From: Paractinoplanes tereljensis
GTDB lineage: Bacteria > Actinomycetota > Actinomycetes > Mycobacteriales > Micromonosporaceae
Length of the DNA: 64,000 nucleotides
Assembly (NCBI RefSeq): GCF_016862435.1
Contig: NZ_BOMY01000055.1
Location: forward strand, 124,001 to 188,000
Direction: 5' to 3'
Under the pieces are notes generated by a model, which did no database searches, had not been told where the DNA came from, and saw only the letters and a program-made list of their open reading frames with translations. Of this stretch, positions 1-8,823 are shown piece by piece. Numbering within the stretch: position 1 is the first letter of the stretch; each line of letters opens with the position of its first letter. A program made the position numbers and the translations under genes.

Positions 1-1937
1 TCGCCTACCCGATGCTGTGGGCCGGCCTGCTCGGCGCCTCCCGGGGCCGCCGCCGCTACGACCGCCCGCGCGACCTGGCCGGCGCGATCGACGCCGCCGT
101 GATCGCCGTCGGGGTGGGCCTGGTCTACTGGGTCTTCATCATCCAGCCGACGCTCAGCGACAACGGCACCCCGATGCTGACCCGCCTGGTCACGGTCGCC
201 TACCCGACGTTCGACGTGCTGATGTGCACGGTCGTCACCCGGATGCTGACCCGGGCCGGCAGCCGCAGCCCAAGCGTCCTGCTGCTGGCCGCCGGCTGCC
301 TGCTCAACCTGGCCTGCGACGTGGTCTGGACGCTGACCGAGTCGTTCTCCGAGTACTCCGGCGGCATCATCAACTCGGGCTTTCTGCTCGGCTACGTGGC
401 CTGGGCCGCCGCCGCGCTGCACCCGTCGGTGCGCCCGCACACGGCCGCCCTCAGCCCGGGCGGAAACGACTTCGGCCGCGGCCGGCTCAGCCTGCTCGCC
501 GCCTGCACCCTGCTGGTCCCGGCCGTCCTGTTCATCCAGGGTGTCCGGCGCGACGAGATCAACTGGATGGCCGTGGGTATCGGCGCGGTCGCCCTGTTCC
601 TGCTGGTGCTGGCCCGGGTGGCCGGGTTCGCCGGCCAGGTGCGCGAGCAGTCGGTCAAGCTCGAGGACCTCGCCATGCGCGACGAACTGACCGGCCTGGC
701 CAACCGCCGGCTCTTCGAGCAGTCGGTCACCGCGGCGGTCGCCGCCGGCGAGGCGCAGGTCTGCCTGCTGGACCTCAACGGCTTCAAAACCGTCAATGAC
801 CTGTACGGGCACACCGTCGGCGACCGCCTTTTGGTGGCCGTCGCCGAGCGCCTCAGCGGAGCCCTGCGCGACCAGGACGTGGTGGCCCGGATGGGCGGCG
901 ACGAGTTCGCGGTACTGATGCCGGGCGCCGACGCCGAGGACGGCGACGTGATCTGCCGCCGGCTGGCCGAGGCGCTGCGCGAGCCGATCTCGGTCAGCGG
1001 CCACGAGCTGCTGGTCGCGGCCACCTTCGGCATCGCCGACACGGCCGGCACCGGTGACCCGATCGAGCTGCTGCGCCGGGCCGATGTCGCGATGTACGCG
1101 GCCAAGGAGGGCGGCAGCCGCCAGCACCGCCGGTACTCGGCCGACCTGGACGACCGGGCCGGCGAGGCCGCGCGCCTCGGCGTGGAGATGCGCACGGGCA
1201 TGGACACCGGCCAGTTCCGGATGGTCTACCAGCCGATCGTGGCGCTGCCCGAGGGCCGCACCCGCTACGTCGAGTCCCTGGTGCGGTGGCAGCACCCGGA
1301 GCGCGGGTTCGTCAGCCCGGCCGAGTTCGTGCCGGTGGCCGAGCAGAACGGCCTCATCGTCGAGCTCGGCGAGTGGATCCTGAGGACCGCCTGCGCCCAG
1401 TTCGTGGTGTGGCGCGACCAGCACGGCGTGCACGCACCCCAGCGGATCAGCGTGAACGTGTCGGCCCGGCAGCTCAACGAGCCCGGTTTCGCCGCGGTCG
1501 TGGCCGAGGTCCTGGAGTGCAGCGGCATGCCGGCCGACCACCTGATCGTCGAGGTCACCGAGACCGCGGTGTTCGGCGGTGGCACGGCGGTGCAGGCGGT
1601 CAAGGACCTCAGCGCCCTGGGCGTACGGATCGCCCTGGACGATTTCGGCACCGGGCACTCGTCCCTGGGCCTGCTGCAGACCGTGCCGGTGGACGTGCTC
1701 AAGGTGGACAAGTCGTTCGTCGACAACCTCACCATGGCCGGCCGGCACGCGGTGATCGCGACCGCGCTGATCCAGGTCAGCAACGGTCTCGGGCTGACCG
1801 CGGTGGCCGAGGGTGTGGAGACCGCCGAGCAGGCGGCCGAACTGCACCGGCTCGGATACCAGTACGCCCAAGGCTTCCATTTCGGCAAACCCGCGGCGGA
1901 ACCGGACTTCCACGGCTCGGCGGTGGCGGTCGTCTAG
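1..1937 (+). CDS. Membrane GGDEF-EAL cyclic-di-GMP protein (5' end missing)
   Basis: Bifunctional-type c-di-GMP turnover protein. The reading frame is open to the left edge, so the start lies outside the window. About 645 residues are visible. Several hydrophobic segments precede a diguanylate cyclase domain with an intact GGDEF motif at about nt 894-908; an RxxD (RDQD) five residues upstream matches the inhibitory I-site. An EAL phosphodiesterase domain follows, starting with ESL (nt 1272) instead of EAL. The usual acidic/metal residues look present: NVSARQL, EVTET, DDFGTG, LKVDKSF, AEGVET. Both activities are therefore possible; which one dominates cannot be told from sequence. The next gene starts 9 nt after the stop. 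Confidence 0.93.
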   Translation, partial: AYPMLWAGLLGASRGRRRYDRPRDLAGAIDAAVIAVGVGLVYWVFIIQPTLSDNGTPMLTRLVTVAYPTFDVLMCTVVTRMLTRAGSRSPSVLLLAAGCLLNLACDVVWTLTESFSEYSGGIINSGFLLGYVAWAAAALHPSVRPHTAALSPGGNDFGRGRLSLLAACTLLVPAVLFIQGVRRDEINWMAVGIGAVALFLLVLARVAGFAGQVREQSVKLEDLAMRDELTGLANRRLFEQSVTAAVAAGEAQVCLLDLNGFKTVNDLYGHTVGDRLLVAVAERLSGALRDQDVVARMGGDEFAVLMPGADAEDGDVICRRLAEALREPISVSGHELLVAATFGIADTAGTGDPIELLRRADVAMYAAKEGGSRQHRRYSADLDDRAGEAARLGVEMRTGMDTGQFRMVYQPIVALPEGRTRYVESLVRWQHPERGFVSPAEFVPVAEQNGLIVELGEWILRTACAQFVVWRDQHGVHAPQRISVNVSARQLNEPGFAAVVAEVLECSGMPADHLIVEVTETAVFGGGTAVQAVKDLSALGVRIALDDFGTGHSSLGLLQTVPVDVLKVDKSFVDNLTMAGRHAVIATALIQVSNGLGLTAVAEGVETAEQAAELHRLGYQYAQGFHFGKPAAEPDFHGSAVAVV

Positions 1938-1946
1938 GGTGCCCGG

Positions 1947-3161
1947 GTGGCACTCGGTTCCGACTTCCGGCGGCTCTGGACGGCGTACGCGATCAGTGAG
2001 GCCGGCACCGGTCTGAGCTTCGGGGCGATTCCCCTGGTGGCGGTGGTCGTCCTGAAAGTGCCCGAGTTTCAGGTGTCGCTGCTCGCGGCGCTCGGCGGAC
2101 TGGCCGCCGCGGTCATCGGGCTGCCGGCCGGGCCGTGGATCGAGTTCCGCCGCAAGCGGCCGGTGATGGTCGCGGCCGACCTCGCGCGGGCGCTGGCGAT
2201 CATCAGTGTGCCGATCGCGTGGACCTGTGGGCTGCTGTCGTTCGCCCAGCTCTGCGTCGTCTCGGTGGTGCAGGCGGTCGGGGCCCTGGCGTTCGGCGCG
2301 GCCAGCGGATCACACCTCAAGGCCCTGGTCTCGCCGGTTGACCGGGCGGCGGCGACCGGGCGCTTCGAGGCCACCTTCTGGACCGCCTACAGCGCCGGGC
2401 CGGCCGCCGGTGGAGCACTGACCTCCTGGCTCGGCGTGTGGTGGACGCTGTCGGCCGACGCGCTCAGCTTCGTCCTATCCGCGGTCAACGTGCGCCGCCT
2501 GCGCTCGCCGGAGCCACCGCCACCTTTGCGTGCGCCGGACCGTGGGAAGTGGGCGGAGATCGTCGCCGGGTGGCGGTACATCGTGACCCACCGCGGCCTG
2601 CGCATTCTTTACGTCAACTCGCAGGTCTTCGGGGCCGCGATGATGGCCGCCACCCCGCTGCTGACCGTGCTGATGCTCGGCGAGCTGCACTTCTCCGCCT
2701 GGCAGTACGGCGTGGGCTGGGGCGTGCCGTGCGCCGCCGGTGTTCTCGGCGCACTGGCTCTCAAGCCGTTGACCAGCCGGTTCGGCTCGCACCGGATCTT
2801 GCTGATCACCGGGGTCGGCCGGGCGGTGTGGCTGCCGTTGCTGGCCGCGATGCCGGCCGGGACGCCCGGTCTGGTCCTGCTCATCGCTGTGGAGTTCCTG
2901 GCGCTGTTCTTCACCGGCGCTTTCAACCCCGCGTTCGCCACCTACCGGATGACCCACACCGAGGACGGCTATCTCTCCCGGGTCCTGGCCGGCTGGTCGG
3001 TCACCTCGCGCACCACCCAGCCGATCGCGATCCTGCTCGGCGGTGCGCTCGCTGCCGCCACCAGCGTGCGTTTCGCGCTGCTGGCGTGCGGCTTGGTCGT
3101 GGCGGCGAGCTCACTGTTCCTGCCGTGGCGGGCCCCTGCGCAGGTCACCGCTCCCGCCTGA
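1947..3161 (+). CDS. MFS transporter
   Basis: Major facilitator superfamily permease of 404 residues with about 12 hydrophobic helices, resembling the enterobactin/macrolide-exporter-like MFS_3 group. It starts at a GTG 9 nt after the preceding GGDEF-EAL gene, so the two may be co-transcribed. A basic loop (FRRKR) after helix 2 matches the usual MFS cytoplasmic motif position. The substrate cannot be inferred. It ends 23 bp from the convergent AAA ATPase gene. Confidence 0.88.
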   Translation: MALGSDFRRLWTAYAISEAGTGLSFGAIPLVAVVVLKVPEFQVSLLAALGGLAAAVIGLPAGPWIEFRRKRPVMVAADLARALAIISVPIAWTCGLLSFAQLCVVSVVQAVGALAFGAASGSHLKALVSPVDRAAATGRFEATFWTAYSAGPAAGGALTSWLGVWWTLSADALSFVLSAVNVRRLRSPEPPPPLRAPDRGKWAEIVAGWRYIVTHRGLRILYVNSQVFGAAMMAATPLLTVLMLGELHFSAWQYGVGWGVPCAAGVLGALALKPLTSRFGSHRILLITGVGRAVWLPLLAAMPAGTPGLVLLIAVEFLALFFTGAFNPAFATYRMTHTEDGYLSRVLAGWSVTSRTTQPIAILLGGALAAATSVRFALLACGLVVAASSLFLPWRAPAQVTAPA

Positions 3162-3184
3162 GCTCGCCGCTCCGTCCGGGCAGG

Positions 3185-4654
3185 TCAGCGTGGCGCCAGC
3201 AGCTCCCGCACGCTGGCGAGCAACTCTTCCTGCGAGATCGGCGTGGCGTTCCCGCCCGTACGCGCATCTTGCATGGCCTTGGTCAATTGCACCCGCCGGA
3301 GCACCTCCTTGATGTCCGCCCCGGTCATGCCGTGGCTGGCGTGCGCCAGCGCGGCCAGGTCGATGTCCTCGGCGAACATGGTGAACCCGGGCTCCTCGTG
3401 CGCCGCGATCAGCCCCTGGATCATCTTGCGGAAGATCTCGGCCCGGCTCGGCTCGTCCGGCTTCGGCACGCTGATCTTGACGTCGAACCGGCCCGACCGG
3501 ATCAGCGAGTCGTCCACCCGGTGCGGGAAGTTCGTGGTCGCCACCACGATGACGTTCGGGTTCTCCTCGATCAGGTCGTTCATCTCCTGCTTGAAGATGC
3601 CGGCCACCGCGTTGAGCGCCTGGCTGGCCGCATCACCGCCGGCCCCCGCATAACTGACGATCGAGTCGAACTCGTCGAACAGCATCAGCGTCGGCACCCG
3701 GTAGCGGCGGGCGTCCCGGAAGATCTGCTTGATGTTGCGTTCCGACCCGCCCAGCCACTTGTCGAGGATCTCCGGCGTGCGGATCTCCCGGAAGTCGGCG
3801 CCGATCTCGTTGGCCAGGGCCCGGGACAGCATGGTCTTGCCGGTGCCGGGCGGCCCGTACATCAAAAGGCCCTGCGGCCGTCGCGCTCCCCACCGGGCCA
3901 TCGCCTCCGGATGCCGGAACGACACGGCGATCTGCCGCAGCTCGGCCACCACCTCGGCGAGCCCGCCCACCATGTCGAGGGTGACCGTCTGGGTGGTCGC
4001 CGGGGTGCGCGACAGCTGCTCGCGGCTAACCACGTAACGACGGCCGCGCAGCGCGTCGGGCCCGGCCAGCTCGAGCACGGTCTGCAGGATCAACCCGACG
4101 AAGGCCTGCAGGTGGGCCGGGCTGACGTCGTCCCGCGCCACCTCGGCGGTCAGCCGGACGGCGGTGCCGCTCTCGTCGTACGTCACGCTGGCCTGCAGGC
4201 CCACGACGGCATCGGCGAGGGTTTCCGGCCGGCGGTTCGCCGCCTGCTGGGTGGGTTTGTCCAGACCAAGCTTTTTGTACGCGGCGGCCGCCGCCGCACC
4301 CACCCCGTCCACGATGCGCGTGGTGACCGGGTCGCCCTGTTCGATCCGCTTCGCGAGCAGCAGCCCGACCGGGTCGTTGCCGAGCACCAGCTTGCGGATG
4401 CGTTCCTTGGACAGCGGCTCGTCAGCGGTGCTGACGGTGGCGGCGAAGACATGCACCGGCCCGTCGGCCCGATCGGCGCTGGACACGGTCAGGTCGACCC
4501 GCCGCACCGGCGCCGGCCAGACCGCCTGCCGGATCAGCTCAACCGGGTTGACCCGGGCCGCAGCCAGGGCGGTAGCCGCGTCAACCAGCTCCACCGTGGC
4601 CCCCGCGTACTCAAAACTCTCACCGCGCTGTCGTGCGAAGCTCGCGTCAGACAT
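3185..4654 (-). CDS. AAA+ family ATPase
   Basis: A 489-residue AAA+ ATPase. The N-terminal ~220 residues form a variable domain I do not recognise. The AAA core has Walker A GPPGTGKT at 267-274, pore-loop-like KWLGG near 299-303, Walker B LMLFDEFD ending at about 330, and a sensor-like VVATTNFP. The aromatic pore loop suggests a Cdc48/FtsH/proteasomal-type unfoldase or remodeller; no protease domain is fused. I chose the ATG at 4654 (MSDASF) because the frame upstream of it runs into a tandem-repeat array whose translation is low complexity. Downstream lies the SDR gene on the same strand, separated from this start by 290 bp that are mostly repeats. Confidence 0.9.
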   Translation of the reverse strand: MSDASFARQRGESFEYAGATVELVDAATALAAARVNPVELIRQAVWPAPVRRVDLTVSSADRADGPVHVFAATVSTADEPLSKERIRKLVLGNDPVGLLLAKRIEQGDPVTTRIVDGVGAAAAAAYKKLGLDKPTQQAANRRPETLADAVVGLQASVTYDESGTAVRLTAEVARDDVSPAHLQAFVGLILQTVLELAGPDALRGRRYVVSREQLSRTPATTQTVTLDMVGGLAEVVAELRQIAVSFRHPEAMARWGARRPQGLLMYGPPGTGKTMLSRALANEIGADFREIRTPEILDKWLGGSERNIKQIFRDARRYRVPTLMLFDEFDSIVSYAGAGGDAASQALNAVAGIFKQEMNDLIEENPNVIVVATTNFPHRVDDSLIRSGRFDVKISVPKPDEPSRAEIFRKMIQGLIAAHEEPGFTMFAEDIDLAALAHASHGMTGADIKEVLRRVQLTKAMQDARTGGNATPISQEELLASVRELLAPR

Positions 4655-4716
4655 GCACCAAGAGTTGCACGCCGACACACGCATCGTCAGGGGACGCATC
4701 CCCCATGCCCGTCCCA

Positions 4717-4938
4717 CCGCGCTGGGGGACGCGGTCACTGCGCCCACCCGACCACGCTGCGGGACGCCGTCGCTGTGCCCGCACCACCGCGTTGGCGGAC
4801 GCGGTCGCTGTGCCCACCCGGCCGCGCTGGGAGACGCAGTCGCTGTGCCCACCCGGCCGCGTCGGGGGACGCCGTCGCTGTGCCCGCACCACCGCGTTGG
4901 CGGACGCGGTCGCTGTGCCCACCCGGCCGCGCTGACGG
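4717..4938. repeat. 35-bp tandem repeat array, 6 full copies
   Basis: Six head-to-tail 35-bp units start at 4717, 4752, 4787, 4822, 4857 and 4892, with a partial seventh at 4927. Copies 3 and 6 are identical. Copies 2 and 5 share the same 3' half (ending GTGCCCGCACCA), giving a 105-bp higher-order period. The array fills the gap between the SDR stop (4945) and the AAA ATPase start (4654). There are no spacers, so it is not a CRISPR. It is open in several frames, but the translations are repetitive and unconvincing. Confidence 0.93.
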
Positions 4939-4944
4939 CGGCCG

Positions 4945-5661
4945 TCAGACCAGGCGGTGGCCGCCGTCGACGTGCAGGACGGTTCCGGTCATGAAGCCGT
5001 TGGTCATCGCTGCGCGGAAGGCGGCGGCGATGTCGTCGGGGTGGCCTACCCGGCCGGCCGGGAGTTTTGCGGCCATCGCGGCCAGGCGTTCGTTCTTGGC
5101 CGGGCCGGCCAGGGTGTCCCAGATCTCGGTGTCGACCCAGCCGGGCGAGACGACGTTGACCCGGATCGGAGCCAGCTCGATCGCCAGCGTGCGGGCCAAG
5201 GACTCCAGCGCGCCGTTCGCCGTGGCCAGCACCGATGAACCCGGGCCGGGCCGGTAGGCGGCCACCCCCGAGGTGAAGGTGATCGAACCGCCGGCGCGCA
5301 GGTGCGGCGCCGCGTGCTTGGCGACCAGCCAGGGGCCGAGCACCTTGGTCGCCAGGACGTTCTGGGCGTCGGCCAGCGGGAAGTCGCGAATCGGGTGGTA
5401 GGAGCCGGCCGCGTCGGCCGCGGTGACCACGACGTGGTCGCGCTCGGCGGCGGTCAGGTCCCGCACGCCGTCCTCGTCGGCGATGTCCACCGTGCTGGTG
5501 GTCAGCTGCTTCGGGTCGCCGAGCTCGCGGGCCGCCGCGGCGAGCCGGTCCGCCGACCGGCCGGCGATGGTCACCTCGCTCCCCGCGTCGAGAAGCTGCC
5601 GGGCGAGCGCCAGCCCCATGCCGGAGCCGCCGCCGATGATGAGCACTCGTTCGTTCTGCAT
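4945..5661 (-). CDS. Atypical SDR-family oxidoreductase lacking Tyr/Lys
   Basis: A 238-residue Rossmann-fold short-chain dehydrogenase/reductase-like protein. The nucleotide-binding GGGSGMG is near the N-terminus and RVNVVSPGWVDTE lies toward the C-terminus. Where classical SDRs have YxxxK followed by xAL, this protein reads LATANGALE, so both the catalytic Tyr and Lys appear to be replaced. The Ser-containing segment FTSGVAAYRPG is present. Related actinobacterial SDRs with RPG...NGALE are known, so this is probably a real subfamily rather than a broken gene. It is divergent from the XRE regulator at 6037, which probably controls it. Confidence 0.9.
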   Translation of the reverse strand: MQNERVLIIGGGSGMGLALARQLLDAGSEVTIAGRSADRLAAAARELGDPKQLTTSTVDIADEDGVRDLTAAERDHVVVTAADAAGSYHPIRDFPLADAQNVLATKVLGPWLVAKHAAPHLRAGGSITFTSGVAAYRPGPGSSVLATANGALESLARTLAIELAPIRVNVVSPGWVDTEIWDTLAGPAKNERLAAMAAKLPAGRVGHPDDIAAAFRAAMTNGFMTGTVLHVDGGHRLV

Positions 5662-5773
5662 GCTCCCAGCGTGGTTCCGGTCGCCTCGGCCGGGAAGGCC
5701 GCGCCGGGCCTGGCCCTCGCAGGGCCAGGCCGCAGATCCGGCCCTGGTGAGAGACTCGACCGGTGACTCCTCA

Positions 5774-5841
5774 TGTTGACCGTCAACACGACATCAACAC
5801 GTCAACACGTAGGCCTTGCGTCAATGTTGATTCAGTCAACA
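5774..5841. promoter_or_regulatory. Candidate operator: repeated TGTTGAC/GTCAACA elements
   Basis: Two inverted repeats lie about 50 bp apart: TGTTGACCGTCAACA (5774-5788) and TGTTGATTCAGTCAACA (5825-5841). Between them are direct ATCAACAC/GTCAACAC half-sites. Placement between a divergent SDR gene and its XRE/MmyB regulator fits a shared operator. Which protein binds is inference. Confidence 0.5.
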
Positions 5842-5861
5842 TGACGAGCCTGCGCCCGATC

Positions 5862-6031
5862 GCCGTCGCGGGCGGCACGGCCGTCGCGGGCGGCACGGCC
5901 GTCGCGGGCGGCACGGCCGTCGCGGGCGGCACGGCTAGCGCGGCCAGCCCGGCCGTCGCGGTTAGCGCGGGCGGCCCGGCCCTCGCGGCCGTCGCGGTTA
6001 GCGCGGGCGGCACGGCTAGCGCGGGCGGCAC
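5862..6031. repeat. 18-bp tandem repeat array upstream of the XRE regulator
   Basis: Four perfect copies of an 18-bp unit (GCCGTCGCGGGCGGCACG) run from 5862 to 5933. About 100 bp of degenerate copies with GTTAGCGCGGGCGG variants follow, ending 6 bp before the regulator ATG. The array lies in the probable 5' leader of the regulator gene. Confidence 0.9.
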
Positions 6032-6036
6032 GGGTC

Positions 6037-6852
6037 ATGAGTGAGCTGGGGCAATTCTTGCGCAGCCGGCGTGGGCGGGTCGCGCCGGGGGACGTCGGGC
6101 TCCCCGCCGGGAACGGGCGGCGGCAGACACCCGGGCTCCGGCGTGAGGAACTGGCCGCCGTGGCCGGGGTCAGCGTCGACTACTACATCCGGCTCGAGCA
6201 GGGGCGGGACGGTAATCCGAGCGCGGCGGTGCTCGACGCGCTCGCCGGGGCGCTGCGGCTCGACGACGACGAGCGGGATCACCTGCGCCGGCTCGCCGAA
6301 CCGCGGCGAGGGCCGAACCGGCGCGGGCCGGGCCGGCCGGCTCCGGTGGTCGCGCGGCCGGGGCTGCGGCAGCTGCTGGAGACCGTGCGGCCGGCGCCGG
6401 CCTTCGTGCTTACGCCGGGCAGCGACATCCTGGCCGAGAACCCGGAAGGGCTCGCCCTGCTGGACGGGCTCGCCGAGTGGCCCCGCGGGCGGCGCAACAT
6501 CGTTCGCTACATCTTCCGGCACCCAGCCGCGCGGACCGTCGTGTCGCCCTGGCGGCGGATGGCCGAGGACTGCGTGGCGCATCTGCGGACGGCTCCGCCC
6601 GAGCAGACCGCGGCGATAGTCGAGGAGCTGGTCGCGGTGAGCGGGGAGTTCGCGGATTTGTGGGCGCATTACGACGTACGCGTCAAAAGCGGCACCCAGC
6701 GCTCGTTTCAGCACCCGGCCGTGGGCCGCCTGGATTTGAATTCCGAAGTTCTGACCGTCGCAGACGGACAGCGGCTGGTGGTCTTCCAGGCCGTGCCGGG
6801 ATCGCCGTCCGCCGATGCCCTCGCTCTACTCTCGCTGGCCGTGCGGTCGTAG
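6037..6852 (+). CDS. XRE-family regulator with MmyB-like ligand domain
   Basis: A 271-residue transcription factor. An N-terminal helix-turn-helix (about residues 10-85) contains the family-typical RRQTPGLRREELAAVAGVS and YYIRLEQGRD. The remaining ~170 residues match the MmyB-like ligand-binding domain that follows this HTH in actinobacteria, with segments such as ILAENPEGLALLDG and LNSEVLTV. Such regulators often sit divergently from the SDR gene they control, as here. The start is the ATG at 6037, 3 nt after an upstream frame's ATG overlap. The downstream F420-type oxidoreductase begins 9 nt after the stop and may be co-transcribed. Confidence 0.9.
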   Translation: MSELGQFLRSRRGRVAPGDVGLPAGNGRRQTPGLRREELAAVAGVSVDYYIRLEQGRDGNPSAAVLDALAGALRLDDDERDHLRRLAEPRRGPNRRGPGRPAPVVARPGLRQLLETVRPAPAFVLTPGSDILAENPEGLALLDGLAEWPRGRRNIVRYIFRHPAARTVVSPWRRMAEDCVAHLRTAPPEQTAAIVEELVAVSGEFADLWAHYDVRVKSGTQRSFQHPAVGRLDLNSEVLTVADGQRLVVFQAVPGSPSADALALLSLAVRS

Positions 6853-6861
6853 GCTCCGATC

Positions 6862-7737
6862 ATGCGGATCGCGATCTGGCCCGGGGCCGAACAGCCATAC
6901 TCGGAGATCATCGAGGTGTCGCGGCACGCCGCCGACAGCGGGTGGGACACGGTCTACATGGCCGACCACTTCATGCCGGACGGCGACGACATGGAATCAC
7001 CGATGCTCGAGGCCGGTTCGCTGGTGGCGGCGCTCGGCGCGCTGATCCCGCGGGTGCGGATCGGCACGCTGGTGTACGGGAACACCTACCGGCACCCGGC
7101 GGTGCTGGCCAACATGGCCGCGACCGTCGACCACATCAGCGGCGGCCGGTTCATCCTCGGGGTCGGGGCCGGCTGGCAGAAGACCGAACACCGGGAGTAC
7201 GGGATCGAGCTGCCCCCGCCCGGCCCGTTGCTCGACCAGTTCGAGGAGGCGCTGCAGGTCATGACCGGCCTGCTGCGGCAGCCGCGCACCACGCTGAACG
7301 GCAAGTACTACCAGTTGGTGGACGCGGTGAGTGAGCCCAAGCCGATCCAGTCCCCGCTGCCGATCCTGATCGGCGGCAAGGGTGAGAAACGCATGCTCGG
7401 CATTGTCGCGAAATATGCGGACATGTGGAATTGTTGGGGTCTGCCGGCCCTGATCGCCCACAAGTCGGCGGTGCTCGACCAGCGCTGCGCCGCCATCGGC
7501 CGCGACCCGGCGTCCATCGAACGCACGGCGCAGGCCCTGGTCGTCCTGGACGGCGACCTCCCGGACACCGGCGGGCGCCCACCGGTGATCGGCGGTTCCC
7601 GCGCGGCGCTGGCCGACGCGTTCGCGGAGTACCGCGCGATCGGCCTGGACGAGTTGATCATCCCGGACGACCTCCTGGGCAAGGGCACGGACCGTCTGCG
7701 CGCCATGGACGTCATCCGAGATCTGGTCAACGCCTGA
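6862..7737 (+). CDS. LLM-class F420-dependent oxidoreductase
   Basis: A 291-residue luciferase-like (TIM-barrel) protein. The N-terminal YMADHFMP, the central RFILGVGAGWQ and the LIGGKGEKRMLGIVAKYADMWN region (about 170-195) are hallmarks of the F420-dependent group in actinobacteria. The substrate is unknown; the family includes coenzyme-F420 reductases and dehydrogenases. It follows the XRE regulator by 9 nt and ends before a convergent terminator hairpin. Confidence 0.88.
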   Translation: MRIAIWPGAEQPYSEIIEVSRHAADSGWDTVYMADHFMPDGDDMESPMLEAGSLVAALGALIPRVRIGTLVYGNTYRHPAVLANMAATVDHISGGRFILGVGAGWQKTEHREYGIELPPPGPLLDQFEEALQVMTGLLRQPRTTLNGKYYQLVDAVSEPKPIQSPLPILIGGKGEKRMLGIVAKYADMWNCWGLPALIAHKSAVLDQRCAAIGRDPASIERTAQALVVLDGDLPDTGGRPPVIGGSRAALADAFAEYRAIGLDELIIPDDLLGKGTDRLRAMDVIRDLVNA

Positions 7738-7766
7738 CGGCCGGCGCGCCAGACCAACGGGCCGCA

Positions 7767-7814
7767 GGGGCCTCGCCTCCGGCCCCGCGAATGCGCGCCA
7801 AAAGGCGAGGCCCC
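7767..7814. terminator. Convergent hairpin terminator
   Basis: A perfect 12-bp inverted repeat, GGGGCCTCGCCT (7767-7778) and AGGCGAGGCCCC (7803-7814), lies between the convergent F420-type oxidoreductase and aldo/keto reductase genes. There is no U-tract, as is common in GC-rich actinobacteria. It probably serves both directions. Confidence 0.65.
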
Positions 7815-7821
7815 CGTGCGA

Positions 7822-8766
7822 TCAACCGGCAATCGCCCGCATCTCCTCGTCGGTGAGCGGCCCGCGCGCCTCGGCGGCAAGGCATTCGGCCAGTTCCGAA
7901 CGGTTCTTCACGCCGAGCACGACGGTCGCCACGCCCGGCACGCTGAGCGCATAACGGTGCGCGAGCGCGGCCGGCGTCTCCCCCATCTCCGCGGCCAGCT
8001 TCCGGAACGGCTCGGCCCGCGCGAAGTCGACCGCCGCCGGGTGCTCCGGCGGGACCTCCCGATCAAGCGCCGAGGTCAACGACCCAGCCGCCACCGCCCG
8101 GATCCCGATCACCGCCACCCCGTTGTCGTTCGCGACCTGCCGGATCTCGTGATTGGCGGACGGCACGTCACCCCACGGGAAGATGTCCCCGGCCATGTCA
8201 AGGGCGTTCACCACGACCTGCCCCGCGTCCGGCCGCGGCGCCTCCCGCAGCGCCGCGAGCGTGCTCTCCGGGTGCCCGACCGCCGTGATCCCCCACGCCC
8301 GGATCAGCCCGGCGTCGCGCAGCCGCTCGAACTCCGGCACCACCGAGTCGCGGTAGTCCCGCCACCGCAGGTTCCGTGGCACCTGCGCGCCGTCGACCGG
8401 CTGCAGCTGCGTGTGCAGCAGGAACAGGTCGAGGTGGTCGCGCCCGATCCGGTCGAGGCTGGCCCGCAGGCTGCTCCGCATCCGCCCGGCGAAGTCATCC
8501 CCGTCGACCTCCAACTGCACCTTGGAGGTGATCAGCACGTGGTCGGCGGGCCGCTGCCGCAGCGCCTCCCCCACCGCCAGCTCCGACTCGGCGTCCACCC
8601 CGTAGCTGGGCGCCAGGTCGAGCATCGTGACGCCGGCGTCGACGGCCGCGTGCACGGTCGCGATGGCCTCGGCCCGATCGGTCCGCCCCCACACCCCGGC
8701 GATCCCGCCGCCACCGAGGGTGAGCGCGCTGATCCGGCCAAGCCGCCCGAAGTCCCTGAGTTCCAC
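7822..8766 (-). CDS. Aldo/keto reductase
   Basis: A 314-residue NAD(P)H-dependent aldo/keto reductase, probably of the group that includes D-threo-aldose 1-dehydrogenase-like proteins. The expected pieces are seen in order: LDLAPSYG (the Asp-Tyr of the catalytic tetrad), LITSKVQLE (Lys), DHLDLFLLHTQL (His) and a C-terminal PGVATVVLGVKNRSEL phosphate-binding segment. It starts at a GTG at 8766 behind a GGAAGGA ribosome binding site. The substrate is unknown. It is transcribed toward the F420-type oxidoreductase. Confidence 0.9.
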   Translation of the reverse strand: MELRDFGRLGRISALTLGGGGIAGVWGRTDRAEAIATVHAAVDAGVTMLDLAPSYGVDAESELAVGEALRQRPADHVLITSKVQLEVDGDDFAGRMRSSLRASLDRIGRDHLDLFLLHTQLQPVDGAQVPRNLRWRDYRDSVVPEFERLRDAGLIRAWGITAVGHPESTLAALREAPRPDAGQVVVNALDMAGDIFPWGDVPSANHEIRQVANDNGVAVIGIRAVAAGSLTSALDREVPPEHPAAVDFARAEPFRKLAAEMGETPAALAHRYALSVPGVATVVLGVKNRSELAECLAAEARGPLTDEEMRAIAG

Positions 8767-8823
8767 AGTGGATTCCTTCCCTAGCTCCTACGAACCACCG
8801 TAAAAGCTGGAGCGCACACCACC

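Larger units (their letters stand above)
5662..6036. other. SDR / XRE-regulator divergent intergenic region
   Basis: A 375-bp gap between two divergent genes. The left part (5662-5770) shows no clear element. The centre holds two TGTTGA-type inverted repeats, and the right half is an 18-bp tandem repeat array. One open frame crosses it (5763-6044), but its translation is mostly repeat-derived, so I do not call it a gene. Confidence 0.6.

Noticed and set aside
4717..4938. CRISPR-like array
   Set aside because: Units are contiguous with no spacers and no cas genes nearby.
4164..4994. 276-residue plus-strand frame
   Set aside because: Antisense to the AAA ATPase and repeat-derived at its 3' end.
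2438..5257. 939-residue plus-strand frame
   Set aside because: Overlaps the MFS gene and is antisense to two clear genes; Arg/Pro-rich shadow translation.
5763..6044. 93-residue plus-strand frame before the XRE regulator
   Set aside because: Mostly translation of the 18-bp repeats; overlaps operator sites.
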